From the NCBI GenBank assembly GCA_934454215.1, contig CAKSGG010000033.1, positions 1 through 26,959 on the forward strand: a DNA stretch of 26,959 bases, in the 5' to 3' direction. Positions 16,228 through 23,927 of the stretch are shown piece by piece. A model generated the notes under the pieces. It searched no databases. It was not told the DNA's origin and worked only from the letters and a program-made list of their open reading frames with translations. This DNA comes from an uncultured Clostridia bacterium. Lineage in GTDB: Bacteria > Bacillota > Clostridia > UBA1381. Each line of letters opens with the position of its first letter. The stretch's first letter is position 1. Both the position numbers and the translations under genes were made by a program.

Positions 16228-16255
16228 AATAATCAACTCTCCTTAATCATCTTAA

Positions 16256-16283
16256 ATTATATATGTAATACAGCGCAAACAAA
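16256..16283 (-). promoter_or_regulatory. Candidate weak promoter of the SGNH-kinase-regulator operon
   Basis: A perfect -10 TATAAT (16261-16256) faces a poor -35 (TTTGTT at 16283-16278, 16-base spacer). A weak -35 with direct repeats immediately upstream is typical of an activator-dependent promoter. Confidence 0.4.
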
Positions 16284-16289
16284 AGCTTG

Positions 16290-16319
16290 TATCTGCTCTT
16301 ATTCATGCTCTATCTGCTC
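16290..16319 (-). promoter_or_regulatory. Candidate AraC/YesN-type operator: 9-bp direct repeats 21 bp apart
   Basis: TATCTGCTC occurs at 16290-16298 and again at 16311-16319 on the plus strand (GAGCAGATA on the operon strand), exactly 21 bp or two helical turns apart. A partial copy, ATGCTC, lies at 16305-16310. The proximal repeat ends about 6 bp from the weak -35. AraC-family dimers commonly bind such tandem sites next to the -35. Binding by the operon's own regulator is an inference. Confidence 0.5.
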
Positions 16320-16358
16320 ATTATTATACTATAAAATAAAAAAATATCAAGCTTTTTC

Positions 16359-16387
16359 TTGCAATTTTGCCGAAAAAAATATATAAT
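16359..16387 (+). promoter_or_regulatory. Sigma-A promoter of nth
   Basis: TTGCAA (16359-16364) and TATAAT (16382-16387) with a 17-base spacer, about 40 bases before the nth start. The -35 differs from consensus at one position. Confidence 0.65.
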
Positions 16388-16427
16388 ATAATTATTAAAT
16401 TATTTACGGAAAGGATTTGATTTTAAA

Positions 16428-17072
16428 ATGACAAAGAAAGAGCGTGTTTCTCTGCTGCTTACGCTTATGGACAAGGCATACCCCGATGTAAAATGCTCGC
16501 TCAATTACAGCAGTCCGCTCGAAATGCTGATTGCCACACAGCTGAGCGCACAGTGCACGGACGCACGTGTCAATATAGTTACCGAAAAGCTTTTTGAGCG
16601 GTACAAAACTGCGGAGGATTACGCAAATGCGGATATAAATGAACTTCAGGACTATATACATTCGGCAGGCTTTTATAAAAACAAATCAAAAAATATTATA
16701 CAGTGCTGCCGCCGCATTATTGATGTTTACAGCGGACAAGTTCCCGACACAATGGAGGATTTGCTTACGCTTGCGGGAACGGGCAGAAAAACCGCAAATC
16801 TTGTTTTGGGCGATATTTTCGGTCAGCCGGCGGTTGTTGTGGATACTCACTGTATAAGACTTACAAACAGAATCGGACTTACAAAAAACACTGACCCCGT
16901 AAAAATAGAATTTGAATTAAAAAAAATAATACCTCCCGAGCGGCAGCTTAAGCTGTGTCATCAGTTTGTGTATCACGGCAGAGCGGTATGCTCCGCACGC
17001 AGTCCCAAATGCGGTGAATGTCCGATAAGACCCGCTTGTAAAATGGTCGGAATAAAGGAAAAGTCCGCATAA
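16428..17072 (+). CDS. nth: Endonuclease III (DNA glycosylase/AP lyase)
   Basis: Base-excision-repair enzyme that removes oxidised pyrimidines and nicks the resulting abasic site. Its 214 residues match the family's normal length. The helix-hairpin-helix ends with LAGTGRKTANLV, giving catalytic Lys121, and the catalytic Asp is Asp139 in VVDTHC. The [4Fe-4S] loop is complete: Cys188, Cys195, Cys198 and Cys204 in C-x6-C-x2-C-x5-C spacing. The gene has its own promoter and diverges from the SGNH operon. A loosely spaced AAGGA lies about 12 bases before ATG. No terminator is visible after the stop; the next gene has a separate promoter. Confidence 0.96.
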   Translation: MTKKERVSLLLTLMDKAYPDVKCSLNYSSPLEMLIATQLSAQCTDARVNIVTEKLFERYKTAEDYANADINELQDYIHSAGFYKNKSKNIIQCCRRIIDVYSGQVPDTMEDLLTLAGTGRKTANLVLGDIFGQPAVVVDTHCIRLTNRIGLTKNTDPVKIEFELKKIIPPERQLKLCHQFVYHGRAVCSARSPKCGECPIRPACKMVGIKEKSA

Positions 17073-17127
17073 TATATAAACATTCTGTAAATTTTTATGG
17101 TTTTTTTATGAAAATTAGTGTAAACTA

Positions 17128-17156
17128 TTGATTATATAAAAAAAATATGTTATTAT
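17128..17156 (+). promoter_or_regulatory. Candidate promoter of the SLH protein gene
   Basis: TTGATT (17128-17133) and TATTAT (17151-17156) with a 17-base spacer, 40 bases before ATG 17196. The surroundings are extremely AT-rich, so chance matches are easy here. Confidence 0.5.
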
Positions 17157-17195
17157 ATATGTGTATAGGTTATATAAAAGAAAGGAATGATTAAT

Positions 17196-19013
17196 ATGAA
17201 AAGATTTATCAGCACATTAACAGCAGCTGCTGTTACGCTTACTATGACTGCAACTGCTTTTGCGGCTAAGGGTGCGTTCAGTGATATAAGCGATACAAAA
17301 TACGACTGGGCAAGAGACAATATTGAAAAAATGGCTTCGGCAGGCTACATAAACGGTTATGACGACGGTACTTTCAAGCCGGACCAAAATATTACAAAGC
17401 TTGAATGTATAGCTCTTTTTGCAAGAGCTATGGGCTCAAACGATGACGCAAATGCGGAAATTCTGAAAAAAGCCCACGATACATATGATGATATGCTTAA
17501 AAGCTATTATCTGCAATGGGGTACGGACGAGATAGTATATATGCTTTATAAGGGAGCACTGACAAAAAGCGACCTTGACACATATATAAAGGACGTTAAG
17601 GATACTCCCATGAAACGTTATGAAGCCGCAATTATCATTACAAAAGCAATGGGCGGCGAAGACGATGCCAAAGCCGAAACGGGAATTATTCTTGACTACA
17701 CTGACGCAAAAGAAATTCCTTCAAATGCAATTCAATACGTAAAATATGCCGGAGACCAAGGCATTATGACAGGTATGGACGATAACAAATTCGCACCGCT
17801 TGAGCCGGTTCTCAGAAGTCAGATGGCAACAATGCTTGCAAGAGTGGTTGACAAAACCGCATATCAATATGTAGAAGGAAAATTAAAATCAATTGATACC
17901 GAAACAAAGACAATTACGGTCGAAACCGATAAGGGTTCAACGGATTACCCTTACACCGATTCGACAGTATTTAAGATTCAAGGTGCGGTCACTCCCGTTG
18001 CCGATATGCTTACATCGGTAAATGTAAACGTAACATTGTCAAACGGCGTTGCAGCTGTTGTTGATACAACATCGTCAACTCCCGATGAGGTTATAACAGG
18101 ACGTTATCAGGGTTCGACATATTCGTCAAGCAATACTTATTTAAAATTGAAACCCAACGGCTCAACAAAGACAAATCAATATCAGTGCTCAAAGAATATT
18201 GCCGTAACATATGAGGGTTCTCCGGCAACACTGAAAAGCTTTACAGTTGATGACCTTATGACAATCACTGTTGAGGACGGGCTTGTTGTATCTGTTACAG
18301 GTCAGAACAAAACACAGAAAATTTCAAATGCAAAGATTACAAGCATTAACCTTGACGACGAGCTTTCAATTACAATATCACACGGCGACAAGCAGTATGA
18401 CGGTATGACTTATCCTGTTTCGGATAATGTTTCGGTTCGTAAAAATATGCTTACGTCTTCAATGTCCGACCTGTACCCGGGTGATACAATCGACATTACC
18501 CTTGAATACGGTTCAGTTACAAATATAATTGCAACCTCCGCAACACGTACAATAGAGGGCACAATTCAATCAATAAACATATCCGCCGAACCTTCAATGG
18601 TAGTGCGAACCAACGGCGAGGACAAGACATTTGTTGTTCCGTCAAGCGTCAGCATAACAAGAAACGGCGAGGACGCTACACTTTATGATTTCAGAGTCGG
18701 AGATTATGTTAAAGTAACGACCGAATCGGGCGCAATAACAAAAATCGTTTATTCGGGAGCCGCTGATTCGGAGGGCAAAATTTCGGGAGTTGTTACAAGC
18801 ATAAACACATCATACGGATTTATTAAAATCCTTAAAGACGGTTCTGATACGCCCGAAACAGTATTCTGCAAAAATGATTCTGCAAAAATCATAACATCAT
18901 TGGGTGCGGAAAAGAAAATGACTGATTTGAAAGTCGGCGATACGGTTGAAGCACGCTGCACAATTTCAAACGGCGCATATACCGCAAAGCTGATAATCGT
19001 TGAAGTTAAATAA
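17196..19013 (+). CDS. Secreted S-layer-homology (SLH) protein with five repeated beta-type modules
   Basis: Cell-surface protein of 605 residues. A classical signal peptide (about 1-24, cleavage after AFAA) leads into SLH modules that anchor proteins to wall polysaccharide. The first is clear (about 27-75, GYINGYDDGTFKPDQNITKL), the second diverged (about 90-150), and the third clear (about 165-220, GIMTGMDDNKFAPLEPVLRS). From about residue 225 to the end, five modules of roughly 65-80 residues repeat a pattern of G-x-hydrophobic-x-S-I, a central Ser/Thr-Val stretch, then DL.VGD-x-V and G.(V/I)T-x-I. They resemble DUF5666/OB-like beta domains, with no catalytic motif seen. I chose ATG 17196 (MKRF), 9 bases after AAAGGA, over ATG 17187, which abuts that site. 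Role: wall-bound structural or binding protein; ligand unknown. Confidence 0.9.
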   Translation: MKRFISTLTAAAVTLTMTATAFAAKGAFSDISDTKYDWARDNIEKMASAGYINGYDDGTFKPDQNITKLECIALFARAMGSNDDANAEILKKAHDTYDDMLKSYYLQWGTDEIVYMLYKGALTKSDLDTYIKDVKDTPMKRYEAAIIITKAMGGEDDAKAETGIILDYTDAKEIPSNAIQYVKYAGDQGIMTGMDDNKFAPLEPVLRSQMATMLARVVDKTAYQYVEGKLKSIDTETKTITVETDKGSTDYPYTDSTVFKIQGAVTPVADMLTSVNVNVTLSNGVAAVVDTTSSTPDEVITGRYQGSTYSSSNTYLKLKPNGSTKTNQYQCSKNIAVTYEGSPATLKSFTVDDLMTITVEDGLVVSVTGQNKTQKISNAKITSINLDDELSITISHGDKQYDGMTYPVSDNVSVRKNMLTSSMSDLYPGDTIDITLEYGSVTNIIATSATRTIEGTIQSINISAEPSMVVRTNGEDKTFVVPSSVSITRNGEDATLYDFRVGDYVKVTTESGAITKIVYSGAADSEGKISGVVTSINTSYGFIKILKDGSDTPETVFCKNDSAKIITSLGAEKKMTDLKVGDTVEARCTISNGAYTAKLIIVEVK

Positions 19014-19029
19014 AATTTAATAAATTTAT

Positions 19030-19059
19030 GGGGTTGCCGTATTTTGGTATGGCAGCCCC
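19030..19059 (+). other. GC-rich hairpin without U-tract between SLH gene and AI-2E permease gene
   Basis: GGGGTTGCC (19030-19038) pairs with GGCAGCCCC (19051-19059), 9 bp including one G-U pair, around a 12-base loop. No T-run follows on either strand, so it is not a normal intrinsic terminator. It lies in the 69-base gap between two same-strand genes. I see no promoter in that gap, so it may protect an mRNA 3' end or limit read-through. Confidence 0.55.
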
Positions 19060-19082
19060 GATTACTATTACGGAGTCTTTAG

Positions 19083-20234
19083 ATGAACATTTTCAAAAAA
19101 TATTCAAAATGGGCGGCGGCTTTTATATTCGCCGTTGCAGTCATAACAGTATATAAAACGTTTGATAATTTAAGCAACATAACCAAAGTTATAGGCACGG
19201 TTCTGTCAGCGGCAGCGCCGTTTTTCGGCGGTTTTATAATTGCATATCTTCTTAATCTGCCTGCGTCAAGAATAAAAAATCTGCTTTTAAAAATAAATAT
19301 AAAATATTTTCAAAAGCACGCCGGCGGTCTGAGCATACTTTTAACATATCTTATTGCTGTCGGCATAGTTGTATGGTCGCTTTGCTCGCTGATACCGTTG
19401 CTTTACCGAAATTTACTTGACTTATATACAAACCTGCCGACATATCTTGATGTTGCAATACGGTATATAAGTAATCTTGAATTGGTGCAAAAGCTTTCAA
19501 GCAACCAATCGCTTGCATCAGACCTTCATAATTCAGTCTACAGCATATTTAATAAAATAGATATTTCGGAGCTCGGAAAATACGCTCAGGGAGTGTTTAA
19601 TATAACAAGCGGCTTGGTTTCCGCATTTATTGCGGTTATCGCCTCTATTTATATGCTCCTTGATAAAGACAGAATATCCGTCTCGCTTTTTAATCTTATA
19701 AAAACCTTATGGGGAGAGGAAAAAGCCGTTCGTATAAAGGCTTATGCGCTTGATATAAACAAAATCTTTACCGATTTTTTGTATTCAAGGCTTATATGCA
19801 GCATTGTAATGGCTATCGTATGCTCGCTTGCACTGTCGCTGTTAAAGGTAAAGTATGCAATTGTACTCGGAATATTTATAGGCGCTATGGATATGATTCC
19901 ATATTTTGGCTCTATCATTTCAAGCGCCCTTGCGGTTATTATAACAGTAATAACGGGAGGATTTTTCAAAGCTGTATATACAGGCATAACTCTTCTGGTA
20001 TTGCAGCAACTTGATGGAAATCTGCTTGCTCCGAAAATCATGGAAAGCTCGCTTGAAATCCGTCCTCTTTGGATTATTTTTGCGGTATCGGTCGGAGGAA
20101 CGCTGTTTGGATTTATGGGAATGTTATTATCGGTTCCTATACTTGCCATACTGCGTTCAATTATATCGGAAATGCTCACCGATATAAGAAACGGTAAGCA
20201 AAGCAAGGTTTCGGAAGTGTGTGCCGATGAATAG
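19083..20234 (+). CDS. AI-2E family transporter (PerM/YdbI type membrane protein)
   Basis: Polytopic membrane protein of 383 residues with seven to eight hydrophobic segments, including an N-terminal pair (about 12-30 and 34-58) and a C-terminal cluster. The family's conserved regions are present: GAMDMIPYFGSIISS and GGTLFGFMGMLLSVPILAIL. Members export small molecules or ions; the AI-2 role given to the family name holds for few of them, so the substrate here is unknown. GGAG sits 7 bases before ATG. Its stop overlaps the start of the flavoprotein gene by 8 bases, which suggests translational coupling. It is first in a run of five closely packed plus-strand genes. Confidence 0.9.
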   Translation: MNIFKKYSKWAAAFIFAVAVITVYKTFDNLSNITKVIGTVLSAAAPFFGGFIIAYLLNLPASRIKNLLLKINIKYFQKHAGGLSILLTYLIAVGIVVWSLCSLIPLLYRNLLDLYTNLPTYLDVAIRYISNLELVQKLSSNQSLASDLHNSVYSIFNKIDISELGKYAQGVFNITSGLVSAFIAVIASIYMLLDKDRISVSLFNLIKTLWGEEKAVRIKAYALDINKIFTDFLYSRLICSIVMAIVCSLALSLLKVKYAIVLGIFIGAMDMIPYFGSIISSALAVIITVITGGFFKAVYTGITLLVLQQLDGNLLAPKIMESSLEIRPLWIIFAVSVGGTLFGFMGMLLSVPILAILRSIISEMLTDIRNGKQSKVSEVCADE

Positions 20235-21441
20235 AATTGCAGTTATAGGCGGCGGTGCGGCGGGAATGGCGGCTGCTGTTGCGGCGGCAGAATACGGCGC
20301 ATACGTCACAATATTTGAGGCTAATGATAAGCTTGGCAAAAAAATACTTGCCACCGGCAACGGACGATGCAATCTGTCGAACATAAATGCGTCAATTGAG
20401 CATTACCACGGGCAAAACGCCGATTTTGCGGCGAACGCTCTAACGGAATTTGACGTAAGCTATACAATAAATAAATTTGCCGAAATGGGCGTATTGACAA
20501 AAATTGAGGACAAGGGCAAGATATACCCATACTGCGGCAATGCGTCGGCTGTTTCTGAGGCTCTGCGAGAACGCATAAAGGCTCTCGGGATTGAAGTTAA
20601 ATACAATTTTGAAGTAAAGGATATTATAAAAAAGAAAGACGGTTTTATGCTCGTTTCTTATAAAAACGAACGTGAAAAAGCATCCGCCGTAATTATTACA
20701 ACAGGAGGCAAAGCCTCCCCCTCTTCGGGGTCAAAGGGCAGCGGCTATCAGCTCCTCGAAAAATTCGGGCATACGGTAACGGAACTTAAACCGTCTTTGG
20801 TTCAGATAAAAACCGAGCCTGAAACGGTAAAAAAGCTAAAAGGCATTAAGATAAACGCACGTGTCCGCATAGGCAATATATCCGATGACGGCGAGGTGCT
20901 TTTTACCGACTACGGCTTATCGGGGCCTCCGATATTCTATCTGTCGGCATATATAGATAATCAAAGTGAATTATCGCTTGATTTTATGCCCGAATATTCT
21001 AAAGCTCAAACGGAAGAAATACTAAAGCAAAAGCGAAAAAACTGTTCTGATATGTTTCTTGAATCGTTCATGTCGGGAATTATAAACAAAAAGCTCGGTC
21101 AACTGATATTAAAGCAAGCAGGAGCTGCTCCGCTTTCAAGAACGGCAAAGTCGCTCAATGATACGGAGATAGAAAAAATTGCTCGAATTATTAAATGCCG
21201 AAAATTCAAAATTGACGGAACGATGTCATGGAACAACGCTCAAGTCACAAAAGGCGGAGTAAAAACAAATGAATTTGATGCCGATACAATGCAGTCAAGG
21301 CTTATAAACGGGATTTTTGCCGCAGGTGAAATTCTCGATATTGACGGCGACTGCGGCGGCTATAATCTGCAATGGGCTTGGTCGTCGGGATTTGCGGCAG
21401 GCAAAAGCGCCGCTAAGTTTCTCCAACAAAGAAAGGATTGA
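20227..21441 (+). CDS. HI0933/YhiN-type FAD-dependent oxidoreductase
   Basis: Flavoprotein of about 404 residues. The N-terminal Rossmann motif for FAD is IAVIGGGAAGM (Gly8, Gly10, Gly13), followed by the family phrase KLGKKILATGNGRCNLSN. The middle has GGKASPSSGSKGSGY. The C-terminal FAD-contacting GEILDIDGDCGGYNLQWAWSSG is almost diagnostic for the HI0933 (YhiN/BaiN-related) family. Physiological substrates are poorly known; some relatives are associated with reductive steps on steroid-like or unsaturated compounds. I chose ATG 20227, with GGAAG 9 bases upstream, over GTG 20221, which is too close. It overlaps the AI-2E-type gene by 8 bases and lies 6 bases before the next gene. Confidence 0.92.
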   Translation: MNRIAVIGGGAAGMAAAVAAAEYGAYVTIFEANDKLGKKILATGNGRCNLSNINASIEHYHGQNADFAANALTEFDVSYTINKFAEMGVLTKIEDKGKIYPYCGNASAVSEALRERIKALGIEVKYNFEVKDIIKKKDGFMLVSYKNEREKASAVIITTGGKASPSSGSKGSGYQLLEKFGHTVTELKPSLVQIKTEPETVKKLKGIKINARVRIGNISDDGEVLFTDYGLSGPPIFYLSAYIDNQSELSLDFMPEYSKAQTEEILKQKRKNCSDMFLESFMSGIINKKLGQLILKQAGAAPLSRTAKSLNDTEIEKIARIIKCRKFKIDGTMSWNNAQVTKGGVKTNEFDADTMQSRLINGIFAAGEILDIDGDCGGYNLQWAWSSGFAAGKSAAKFLQQRKD

Positions 21442-21447
21442 TTAATT

Positions 21448-22029
21448 ATGCGTCAGGGAATAAAAATGACAAAAAAGTATCAAATATTTTATATGCTGGT
21501 TGTTCAGGCAATAGCAACGGGAGTTTCTCTCCTGTTTACACTCGTTGCATTTTGGGCACTGCTTGACAAAAGTATTGTCAAAGAAATACTTTCGGGGATA
21601 TTTATATTCATAAACTGCTGTGTAATCTACAGCTATGCGAATAAATTCGCATGGTATGATAAGCGTCCGTACACGTCTGTACAAACTGAACCTTTAAAAG
21701 GGTTTTTTATGGGGCTTGTCATATCGCTGTCAATGCTGTTTGTATTTGTACTGTACAAGCTTGCTTGGCATTTCGGCGGAGATGAATCGGGTACATATCT
21801 TACAAACGGTTTTGCAATTGCAGGTAACGCCTTATTTATGCTGTGGACTTTCCCCTATTTCGGAATTATCGGAATGTCACACGGCTTTGTTACATGGTAT
21901 TCTATAGCATTAATGCTGATTCTGCCTATCGTATCGGCAATGCTTGGCTATGATGCAGGCTGCAAAGACTTCAACATACTTGAAAAATTATATAAATTCT
22001 CATATGTACAGAAAAAAGAGAAGAAATAA
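21448..22029 (+). CDS. Conserved-looking membrane protein of unknown function
   Basis: I do not recognise this 193-residue protein. Four clear hydrophobic segments are visible (about 10-38, 42-62, 84-107 and 150-168), with a possible fifth (about 122-147). The C-terminus is lysine-rich (VQKKEKK) and probably cytoplasmic. No catalytic or binding motif stands out; a charged loop (YDKRPYTSVQTEPLKG) separates the second and third helices. The ATG follows AAAGGA at 10 bases; a second ATG six codons later is possible. It sits 6 bases after the flavoprotein and 17 before the glycosidase, so it is cotranscribed with them, but they do not point to a common function. Confidence 0.82.
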   Translation: MRQGIKMTKKYQIFYMLVVQAIATGVSLLFTLVAFWALLDKSIVKEILSGIFIFINCCVIYSYANKFAWYDKRPYTSVQTEPLKGFFMGLVISLSMLFVFVLYKLAWHFGGDESGTYLTNGFAIAGNALFMLWTFPYFGIIGMSHGFVTWYSIALMLILPIVSAMLGYDAGCKDFNILEKLYKFSYVQKKEKK

Positions 22030-22046
22030 CAGAGGAGCAATTAGAC

Positions 22047-23900
22047 ATGGAAAACTTTATTATAGGCTGTAACTACTGGGCATCAAATGCGGGTACTGAT
22101 ATGTGGCGTAATTTTGATACAAACGCAATTAAAGAGGATTTGGAAATTCTGTCGTCGCACGGAATACGCTATATGAGAGTATTCCCAAACTGGCGTGATT
22201 TTCAGCCCGTCATTGCAATATATTCTGCTTGGAACTTTCATAGTTTTATGTTGGAAAATGACAAGCGGCCTCAGAATAAATATTACTTAGACGAAGAAAT
22301 GCTTAACCGCTTTGAAATTTTCTGTAATCTATGCAAGGAATATAATATAAAATTAATTGTCGGTCTTATGACAGGCGGCATGAGCGGCAGACGTTTTCTT
22401 CCTCCGGCATTCACCGATAAAAACCCGATTACGGATTTGACGGTAATTTTGTTTGAGCAGAGGTTTGTTAAAGGCTTTATTGAACGGTTAAAATACCACC
22501 CTGCAATATACGCATGGGATTTGGGCAATGAGTGTAATTACATGGGTGACGTAAACAACGAAGCCGAAGCCACAAACTGGAGCTTAATAATATCAAACGC
22601 AATCAGAGCTGCTGACCCTGCCCGCCCGATTATTTCGGGAATGACCGGCTTATCGGTTGAATCCGATAACGGAGAATGGACAATACAAGGTCAGGCAGAA
22701 GCAAATGATATTCTTACAACACACCCTTATCCGTTCTGGGTAAATCCGGCAGATAAAGCTAAAATATCATCATTCCGCACTCTTATGCATGCAACCGCAC
22801 AGACAAAGCTGTATGCAGACATAGCAAAAAAGCCATGCTTTGTTGAGGAAACCGGCACTATGGGACCCATGATATGTTCAAACGAACGTGCGGCGGATTT
22901 TATGCGCCTTAATCTTTTTTCAAACTATGCCAACGGTTCTCTCGGCGTTATGTGGTGGTGTGCAAACGAACAAACCAATTTGACCGCTCCTCCCTATTCA
23001 TATCAGATGTGTGAGGTTGAGCTTGGCATGATTGACAAATTCAGAAAACCAAAGCCTGTATTACTTGAAACGCAAAAAACGGGAAATATTATATCTTCAT
23101 TTGACTTTGAACTTCCAAAGGCTCATACCGATGCAGTATGTTTGCTTACGAAAGGTATAAATCAATGGAATGTTTCATATATGACTTACTGTCTTGCAAA
23201 GCAAGCCGGCTTAAATATAAGTTTCGCATACTGCAACGATGAAATTCCCGATGCCGATACATATATTCTTCCATCATTAAACGGTCACGTTATCATGGAC
23301 AGACAGCGTTATCTTGACCTTATTCGGAAAGTCAAAGACAACGGTTCTGTTTTATATGTTTCAAACAACGGAGGAATTATTTCCGAATTTGAAGAAAATT
23401 TCGGCATGAAAGTAGAAGATTCGGAAAAGAAAACCGAAACGGGCAGTTTTATATTCGACGGCGAAAAATTCAATTTTATGCGTGAAAGAATATTTGAGCT
23501 TACACCGACAAATGCTGACGTTTTGGCTTATGATAATACGAACAATCCGATTATTTCAAAAAACAAGCTTGGAAACGGATTTATATATTATCTCAATTTC
23601 CCGCTTGAATCCATGCTTGTTGAACAAAGCAATGCTTTTGACGGCAATTACTGCGATATATACCGAAAAATATTTGCCGATAAAATCTCATCTCATGAGG
23701 TTATCTCAAATAATAAAAATGTTTGTGTAACCCTGCATTATGCCGATGATAAGATTTACTGTACAGCCATAAACTATTCGGACAAAACTGTCGAAAATCC
23801 GCTTGCGTTTAAAGACGGATATTCTGTTAAAGAAAAGATTTACGGTGATATTAACCAAATTAATGCTTTTGACGCTGTAATATTTACATTGTCAAAATAA
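22047..23900 (+). CDS. Cytoplasmic GH5-like glycoside hydrolase with C-terminal GATase-like domain
   Basis: Glycosidase of 617 residues without a signal peptide, so it would act on imported oligosaccharides. The N-terminal (beta/alpha)8 barrel (about 1-350) opens with GCNYWASNAGTDMWRNF. The probable acid/base is Glu162 in WDLGNECNY and the nucleophile is one of Glu267/268 in FVEETGTMG, the Asn-Glu...Glu layout of clan GH-A retaining enzymes. Residues about 370-530 look like the class I glutamine-amidotransferase-like fold seen in GH42 trimerisation domains (ADTYILPSLNG, GGIISEFEENFG). A beta-rich tail follows. From memory it resembles GH5 subfamily proteins such as the GH5_18 beta-mannosidase-like group, but substrate is uncertain. 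AGAGGAG lies 9 bases before the ATG. Confidence 0.82.
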   Translation: MENFIIGCNYWASNAGTDMWRNFDTNAIKEDLEILSSHGIRYMRVFPNWRDFQPVIAIYSAWNFHSFMLENDKRPQNKYYLDEEMLNRFEIFCNLCKEYNIKLIVGLMTGGMSGRRFLPPAFTDKNPITDLTVILFEQRFVKGFIERLKYHPAIYAWDLGNECNYMGDVNNEAEATNWSLIISNAIRAADPARPIISGMTGLSVESDNGEWTIQGQAEANDILTTHPYPFWVNPADKAKISSFRTLMHATAQTKLYADIAKKPCFVEETGTMGPMICSNERAADFMRLNLFSNYANGSLGVMWWCANEQTNLTAPPYSYQMCEVELGMIDKFRKPKPVLLETQKTGNIISSFDFELPKAHTDAVCLLTKGINQWNVSYMTYCLAKQAGLNISFAYCNDEIPDADTYILPSLNGHVIMDRQRYLDLIRKVKDNGSVLYVSNNGGIISEFEENFGMKVEDSEKKTETGSFIFDGEKFNFMRERIFELTPTNADVLAYDNTNNPIISKNKLGNGFIYYLNFPLESMLVEQSNAFDGNYCDIYRKIFADKISSHEVISNNKNVCVTLHYADDKIYCTAINYSDKTVENPLAFKDGYSVKEKIYGDINQINAFDAVIFTLSK

Positions 23901-23927
23901 AAATACGCATCAGAACGGAGAACTGCT

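Noticed and set aside
19742..20206. Minus-strand frame of 154 codons
   Set aside because: It is antisense to the AI-2E-type permease gene, with low-complexity composition and no ribosome site.
23901..23927. Purine riboswitch in front of adenine deaminase
   Set aside because: Only 27 bases separate the genes, too few for the aptamer, and the gap is mostly ribosome site.
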